Source: Kribbella sindirgiensis (GTDB lineage: Bacteria; Actinomycetota; Actinomycetes; Propionibacteriales; Kribbellaceae). Taken from it: a stretch of DNA of 64,000 nucleotides. A program made the position numbers and the translations under genes. Position 1 is the stretch's first letter; each line of letters begins with the position of its first letter. The stretch lies in NCBI RefSeq assembly GCF_004331435.1, contig NZ_SJKA01000001.1:434001-498000 (forward strand), given 5' to 3'. Under the pieces are notes generated by a model, which was not told where the DNA came from, searched no databases, and saw nothing but the letters and a program-made list of their open reading frames with translations. This document shows positions 58,970 through 64,000 of the stretch, in pieces.

Positions 58970-60193
58970 TCACCTGTGCTGGGCGGCGAGCATCCGGATT
59001 ACGGCGGCGTTCACCAGGATCAGGATCAGCGCCGAGAAGAGCAGCAGCGCGACCTCGGCCGGGAGGAGCGCGATGCCCAGGCCGATCGCGAGGACCGGGA
59101 TCGCGAGTCCGGCGTACGCGATCAGGAAGAGGGCAGCCAGGACCTCACCGCGGGACGACGGGTCGGCGAGCGCCGCGGCGGTCGCCACGGCACCGCGGAA
59201 CACCAGGCCCACCCCGGCACCGGCGACGACCCCGCCGATGACGAAGAGGTACAGGTTCGGGAGGAGCCCGCCGACCGCGACGCCCACCAGACCGACGGAC
59301 ATCGCGACCAGTCCGAGGCGGAGCTGCGCCGGGCGCGAGAGGCGGACGAAGACGGCCTGGCTCACGGCACCGGCGATGAAGACGGCGAAGGTGACGACCC
59401 CGGCGAGCAGACGGGACGTGTGGTGCAGGACGCCGGCCAGGAACGTCGGCGCCAGGGACGTGAAGAGACCGAAGATCGCGAACGCCGCGAAGGCGCCGAT
59501 CGCGGACGCGAAGAAGAGCGGACGCGCGGACGAGGGCAGTGCGACCCGCTGCGGCCGGTACGCCGGACGTTCCTCCAACCGCTCCACGGTCTCCGGCACC
59601 AGCGCGATCCCCACCGCGCTGATCAGCAGCAGCACCAGGAAGATCTCGTACGGACGCTCCAGCGGTGCCGACACGTACTGCGCCAGCAGACCACCCACGA
59701 GCGGCCCGAACGCCAGCCCGCCGAGGTTCACCATGCTCGAGATCAGCGCGGACCGACTCGGATCCTCACCGGGACGCGCGACCTGCCGCAGCTCGGACAG
59801 GTGCGCGGTCGCGGTCGCCGTCAGTACGCCGACACCGACACCGCAGATGAACCGCGCCAGCAGCAGCCCCGGAACGTCCGGCCAGATCAGGAAGATCGCC
59901 GCGGACAACACCTCCGCGAGGACGGCGAGCAACGCGACCCTCCGCCGCCCGAGCCAGTCACTGACATGCCCGGCCAGGTACAGCGCCGCCATCACCCCGA
60001 CCGCGTAGCTGGCGAAGATCACCGTGATCACGTACGTCGGGAAGCCGTCGCGCTGCTGGTAGATCGCATAGAGCGGTGTCGGGATCGTCGAGAAGGCCAT
60101 CGTGGTGAGGAAGGCCGCCGCGATCACCCAGAACCCCGGAGCATGAGCGAACCGGATCCGTACGCCGGTTCGCGAAGACGTCATGGTGGACAT
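58970..60193 (-). CDS. MFS transporter
   Basis: 407 residues, 12 membrane spans. GHVSDWLGRRRVALLAVLAEVL is the loop 2-3 motif and ICGVGVGVLTATATAHLSEL a family motif in helix 4; the pattern is of the multidrug/sugar-efflux type. The ATG at 60193 (or 60184) is used because the upstream extension is not membrane-like. Divergent from a LysR regulator that probably controls it. Confidence 0.88.
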   Translation of the reverse strand: MSTMTSSRTGVRIRFAHAPGFWVIAAAFLTTMAFSTIPTPLYAIYQQRDGFPTYVITVIFASYAVGVMAALYLAGHVSDWLGRRRVALLAVLAEVLSAAIFLIWPDVPGLLLARFICGVGVGVLTATATAHLSELRQVARPGEDPSRSALISSMVNLGGLAFGPLVGGLLAQYVSAPLERPYEIFLVLLLISAVGIALVPETVERLEERPAYRPQRVALPSSARPLFFASAIGAFAAFAIFGLFTSLAPTFLAGVLHHTSRLLAGVVTFAVFIAGAVSQAVFVRLSRPAQLRLGLVAMSVGLVGVAVGGLLPNLYLFVIGGVVAGAGVGLVFRGAVATAAALADPSSRGEVLAALFLIAYAGLAIPVLAIGLGIALLPAEVALLLFSALILILVNAAVIRMLAAQHR

Positions 60194-60248
60194 GGTTCCA
60201 GCGTGCCGCGCCGCATCTATCGAGTCCAACGAAAGTTCTTGCACGCTC

Positions 60249-60267
60249 TTATCGGCGAATCCGATAA
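60249..60267. promoter_or_regulatory. LysR-type operator
   Basis: TTATCGG-N5-CCGATAA is a perfect inverted repeat containing the LysR consensus ATC-N9-GAT. It overlaps the GATAAT -10 element (60263-60268) of the regulator gene, giving direct autorepression and control of the divergent MFS gene. Confidence 0.7.
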
Positions 60268-60275
60268 TTGGAGCT

Positions 60276-61178
60276 GTGGACAGTCGCCAGCTGGAGTACT
60301 TCGTCGCCGTCGCCGAGGAACTGAGCTTCACCCGCGCGGCGCACCGGTTGTTCACGGTGCAGTCCACGGTCTCGGCCGCCGTACGAGCGCTGGAGACCGA
60401 TCTGAAGACGACGCTCTTCGATCGCTCGACCCGGCGCGTCGTGCTATCGGCGGCCGGTCAGGCGTTGCTGCCGGAGGCCAAGGCCGCACTCGAGGCGCTG
60501 GACCGCGCGCGGGCCGCCGTGGAGGAGGCTTCGTCGGGGTTGCGTGGCAGCATCCGGATCGGGACGCTGGCCCGCCTCAGCCTGGTGAACATGGCCGAGC
60601 TGCTCGGGGCGTTCCATCGCACGTACCCGCTGGTCGAGGTCCAGGTCGCGACCTCGCCGACCGGGTCGACCGGCCTCGCGGACGACGTACGGCACGGCCG
60701 GCTGGACATCGCGCTGCTCGGGCTGCCGCGGCCGGAGCTGTCCGGCCTGGAGGTCCGCGACATCGCCACGGTTCCGTTCGTGGCGCTGGTCCCGTCGTCG
60801 CATCCGCTCGCCGATCGCACCGGGATCGAGCTCGGCGACCTCGCGACCGAGCGGTTCGTGGACATGCCGACGGGTTTCGGGAACCGGAAGATGGTCGACC
60901 GGGCCTTCGACGCGATCGGGAGGCCCCGGCGGATCCAGGTCGAGGTGCCGGAGCTGACCACGATCCCGGACTACGTGCGCGCCGGTCTGGGCGTCGGCGT
61001 CGTCCCGGACCTCGAACTGGCCGCGGAGCCGGGCGTCGCCAAACTCCCGATCACCGGCGCCGACCTCACCTGGACGCTGTCCGTGGTGACGATCGCCGGA
61101 CGACGACCGAGCAGAGCGGTCACCGCCCTGCTCGATCTGATCGGCGACTCGACCCGTGCAGAAGGTCCGTACTTCTGA
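60276..61178 (+). CDS. LysR family transcriptional regulator
   Basis: 300 residues. N-terminal HTH (DSRQLEYFVAVAEELSFTRAAHRLFTVQSTVSAAVRALETDL) and LysR effector domain. The GTG is seven bases after GATAAT, with the operator in the same promoter. Probably senses the substrate of the divergent MFS pump. Effector unknown. Confidence 0.92.
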   Translation: MDSRQLEYFVAVAEELSFTRAAHRLFTVQSTVSAAVRALETDLKTTLFDRSTRRVVLSAAGQALLPEAKAALEALDRARAAVEEASSGLRGSIRIGTLARLSLVNMAELLGAFHRTYPLVEVQVATSPTGSTGLADDVRHGRLDIALLGLPRPELSGLEVRDIATVPFVALVPSSHPLADRTGIELGDLATERFVDMPTGFGNRKMVDRAFDAIGRPRRIQVEVPELTTIPDYVRAGLGVGVVPDLELAAEPGVAKLPITGADLTWTLSVVTIAGRRPSRAVTALLDLIGDSTRAEGPYF

Positions 61179-61188
61179 CGTTCGCGAG

Positions 61189-61259
61189 ACTTACATCACC
61201 CGGGAATGTAAGTTCCGGTTCGCTCGTTGTACACGACGCTTGGTGATGTATCACCAAGC
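61189..61259 (+). promoter_or_regulatory. hairpin-rich 5' leader of msiK, candidate msiK-motif RNA
   Basis: Two strong hairpins precede the sugar ATPase gene: an 8-bp stem ACTTACAT/ATGTAAGT (61189-61196 with 61206-61213) and a 10-bp stem joined by only two bases (GCTTGGTGAT...ATCACCAAGC, 61238-61247 with 61250-61259). A conserved RNA (msiK motif) is known in this position in actinobacteria. I could not check all conserved bases, so the identity is provisional. Confidence 0.5.
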
Positions 61260-61333
61260 AGACACCCAAACCTGGGGGCCTTTGCTACGGATCGTCCGGC
61301 ACGTTCCAGCCGGCGAAGGGAAGGAAGCGCGAC

Positions 61334-62404
<1,071 letters not shown>

Positions 62405-62413
62405 TTTGGCCCC

Positions 62414-62848
62414 GTGGGCCTTTGGATCAAGGACGCACCAGGTGTGATGGAGCTGCCGTCGGGCCGGCTCGTGCGCGGACGTGGTCTGCGCAACGGCGCG
62501 GCGGCGGAACCGTTCCCGACGTACGGCGTGTATCTGCTCGGTAAGGAACCGCCGGACGTGCCGTGGGAGACGCACTGGATCAAGTGGCCGGACTTCCGGC
62601 TGCCCGTGGATCGCGCGCAGGCGCTGACGACCTTTCGCGAGGCGCTGGAGCGGACCGGGACCGGGCGGGTCGAGTTCGCGTGCGGGGGCGGCCGCGGGCG
62701 GACCGGGACAGCGCTCGCGTGTCTCGCGGTACTGGACGGGCTGCCCGCGGATCAGGCAGTCGACTATGTACGACGGCATTACGACAAGCACGCGGTGGAG
62801 ACGCCGTGGCAGAAGCGGTACGTGCTAAATCTGTTGACCCAGGGCTGA
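62414..62848 (+). CDS. protein-tyrosine-phosphatase-like protein
   Basis: 144 residues. The P-loop ACGGGRGRTGTALACLAVL matches CX5R(S/T) of cysteine phosphatases (C...R at ~90-96). The N-terminus is short compared with classic tyrosine phosphatases, and GRGR is unusual for the loop. An Asp for general acid could be WPDF. Likely a small protein- or phospho-metabolite phosphatase. GTG is six bases after TAGTTT (62402-62407): leaderless. Confidence 0.82.
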   Translation: MGLWIKDAPGVMELPSGRLVRGRGLRNGAAAEPFPTYGVYLLGKEPPDVPWETHWIKWPDFRLPVDRAQALTTFREALERTGTGRVEFACGGGRGRTGTALACLAVLDGLPADQAVDYVRRHYDKHAVETPWQKRYVLNLLTQG

Positions 62849-62857
62849 GGGATCGCG

Positions 62858-63265
62858 TTGGGTCGAGGCGTGACGATCGAGCGGACCAACCCCGACGGGC
62901 TGCATGCGACGCCTGGGTACCACCACGTGACGCGGGTGCAGGCGAACACCACGGTCTACCTCGCCGGTCAGTGTCCGTTGCAAGCGCCCGGTGACTTGGC
63001 CCCGGGCGGCCTCCAGGGTCAGACCGCGCAGGTGATCGCGAACATCCTCACCGCGCTGAAGTCGGCGGGCGCCACGCCGGAAAACGTCGTACGCACGGTG
63101 ATCTACGTGGCCAGCCCGGATCGTGAGGACCTGAGTGCGGTGTGGACGCAGCTCAACGAATCGCCGCTCGCGCCGGCTTTCACGACGGCGAGCACACTGC
63201 TCGGTGTGGCCCAACTCGGATTCCCCGGCCAGCTCGTCGAGATCGACGTGACAGCAGCCCTGTGA
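62858..63265 (+). CDS. RidA (YjgF/YER057c) family protein
   Basis: About 135 residues: ATPGYHHVTRVQANTTVYLAGQCPLQ, then GGLQGQTAQVIANILTALKSAGATPENVVRTVIYV and TLLGVAQLGFPGQLVEIDVTAAL. RidA proteins hydrolyse enamine/imine by-products of PLP enzymes. The conserved arginine of active RidA (in a RA/ESTR motif) is not obvious, so this may be a non-deaminase subgroup. TTG at 62858 has GAGGG upstream; GTG at 62870 is an alternative. Confidence 0.88.
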   Translation: MGRGVTIERTNPDGLHATPGYHHVTRVQANTTVYLAGQCPLQAPGDLAPGGLQGQTAQVIANILTALKSAGATPENVVRTVIYVASPDREDLSAVWTQLNESPLAPAFTTASTLLGVAQLGFPGQLVEIDVTAAL

Positions 63266-63294
63266 TCGTTCCCGCCGAGGTTGCGCGTTGATCG

Positions 63295-64000
63295 CTAGAG
63301 CGGGTGGCTCGCGTGCAGTCGGCGGGTCGGGTCGTAGCGGTGCCTGAGGGCGGCGAGGCGCTCGTAGTCGTCGTACGCCTCGGCGATCTCGTCGTCGGTG
63401 AGTTTCGCGAAGGTGAAGTTGAGGGCGCGGCCAACGGTTGACGCGGTCCACGGTTCGAGCACGTCCCGCCCGGCGTCGCCCTTGCCCGGGGTGAGGACGG
63501 TCAGCGAGTACGCCGCATCGCGGTGACCGATCGCGTTCGGGACCTCCGGCGGTCGGGCGAGCGCGCCGCCGAGGTGGCGGATAGCGATCACGTGCATCCG
63601 CGACGCGCCCGGCCCGGCGAGCTCGGGCAGCGTCTCGAGCGCATCGAGGTCCTTCAGCAGCACGTTGAGCGAGGTGTAGCTGTCGGGGCGCTCGGGCTCC
63701 GCGAAGATCTTCCCCGAGTCGACGTACGGCAGCTCCCCCACGGTGTCGAGGGCCGGCTTGCCGATCGCCCGGAGCGGCCCGATCAGGTCCTCACCACGGT
63801 CGCCGAGGATCGCGAGCTGCACCTGTCCGATGTACTTCCCGCGCAGCGGCGCCGGCACCTGCGGGATGTTCGGCATCGGCAGGATCGCGATCGCCGACGT
63901 CACCTCCTCCGGCACGGACCTGGTCCAGTCCCGCCACAGCTCCGGCACCGTCGGGTGCTCGGCGAGATCGAAGTACAGGCTGCCGCCGTAGAGCGTCGGT
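63295..64000 (-). CDS. FAD-linked oxidase with BBE domain, C-terminal part (5' truncated)
   Basis: The frame runs off the right edge; about 235 residues are visible. Late FAD-binding_4/BBE features include LYGGSLYFDLAEHP at the edge, the substrate region, HVIAIRHLGGALARPP, and a C-terminal BBE motif (LNFTFAKLTDDEIAEAYDDYERLAALRHRYDP). Berberine-bridge-like oxidases oxidise sugars, alkaloids or polyphenols. The N-terminal FAD domain, including the His/Cys flavin-attachment sites, is not in the window. Confidence 0.85.
   Translation of the reverse strand, partial: PTLYGGSLYFDLAEHPTVPELWRDWTRSVPEEVTSAIAILPMPNIPQVPAPLRGKYIGQVQLAILGDRGEDLIGPLRAIGKPALDTVGELPYVDSGKIFAEPERPDSYTSLNVLLKDLDALETLPELAGPGASRMHVIAIRHLGGALARPPEVPNAIGHRDAAYSLTVLTPGKGDAGRDVLEPWTASTVGRALNFTFAKLTDDEIAEAYDDYERLAALRHRYDPTRRLHASHPL

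Noticed and set aside
58907..61246. 779-codon open frame on the plus strand
   Set aside because: Highly Arg/Gly/Asp-rich shadow of the MFS and LysR genes, an effect of high G+C; no domain, no start signal.

Overview
This 64 kb window comes from a chromosome of very high G+C content, dense with short operons on both strands. The gene content is typical of a soil actinobacterium: LysE/ArgP lysine export, an MsiK-type sugar ATPase, LytR-CpsA-Psr, DUF3152, an F420/FMN PPOX-class protein, and many TetR, LysR and HxlR regulators. Codon style and content fit Propionibacteriales, perhaps a Kribbella-like organism, but no rRNA or single-copy phylogenetic marker is present to prove this. I saw no tRNA, rRNA, IS element, prophage or CRISPR array. 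No gene-free stretch exceeds about 300 bases.

Layout. 1-6.4 kb: end of a DctP-like binding protein, a sensor kinase whose H-box lacks histidine, a DEAD-box RNA helicase with its terminator, a DinB-like protein, and a membrane protein/DCC/TetR operon with a twin palindromic operator. 6.5-13.5 kb: amidohydrolase/NTF2 pair, a structured leader before an ankyrin protein, a Ca2+/H+ antiporter, and the ArgP/LysE lysine export pair. 13.5-17 kb: a defence-type Abi_2 (AbiF-like) HEPN protein preceded by a promoter and a strong RNA hairpin, then an MBL hydrolase and a divergent SDR/TetR pair with tandem operators. 17-25.7 kb: efflux pumps, an unrecognised 298-residue protein, a PopR-like XRE regulator with two operators and a degron-like C-terminus, a cystathionine gamma-synthase/Lrp divergent pair bounded by very long hairpins, and a SoxR-box-driven FMN reductase/luciferase-like operon.

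25.7-41 kb: protealysin-like protease, HelD-type helicase, a small Cys/His protein, a Tat-exported PHP hydrolase with a histidine-rich N-terminus, an excalibur/M23 cell-wall pair, VOC and SDR enzymes, a DUF3152 protein and an LCP ligase. 41-44.4 kb: an apparent antibiotic-resistance island made of a leaderless TetR, an ARE-type ABC-F protein and a virginiamycin B lyase. The ABC-F leader carries a three-codon upstream ORF and a stem that hides the ABC-F ribosome-binding site, which is the layout of a translational attenuator. 44.5-64 kb: UbiA prenyltransferase, PhyH oxygenase, cupin, WYL/YdeI pair, DrrAB-like ABC exporter, secreted metalloprotease, AraC regulator with an immunity-like protein, dienelactone hydrolase, a large secreted protein, an HxlR regulon, MFS/LysR pair, MsiK with a hairpin-rich leader, a phosphatase, RidA, and the C-terminal part of a berberine-bridge-type oxidase.

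Two themes run through the window. Many single genes have a TANNNT -10 hexamer exactly six or seven bases before the start codon, implying leaderless transcripts. Most regulators have a visible inverted repeat in the adjoining promoter, so several local circuits can be read directly. The strongest candidates for follow-up are the AbiF-like RNA/protein locus (13.54-14.57 kb), the ABC-F attenuator (41.92-42.02 kb), the SoxR operon (23.7-25.3 kb), the PopR-like regulator (21.2-21.7 kb) and the leader at 7.88-8.03 kb. All product names come from reading motifs by eye; no database search was run.
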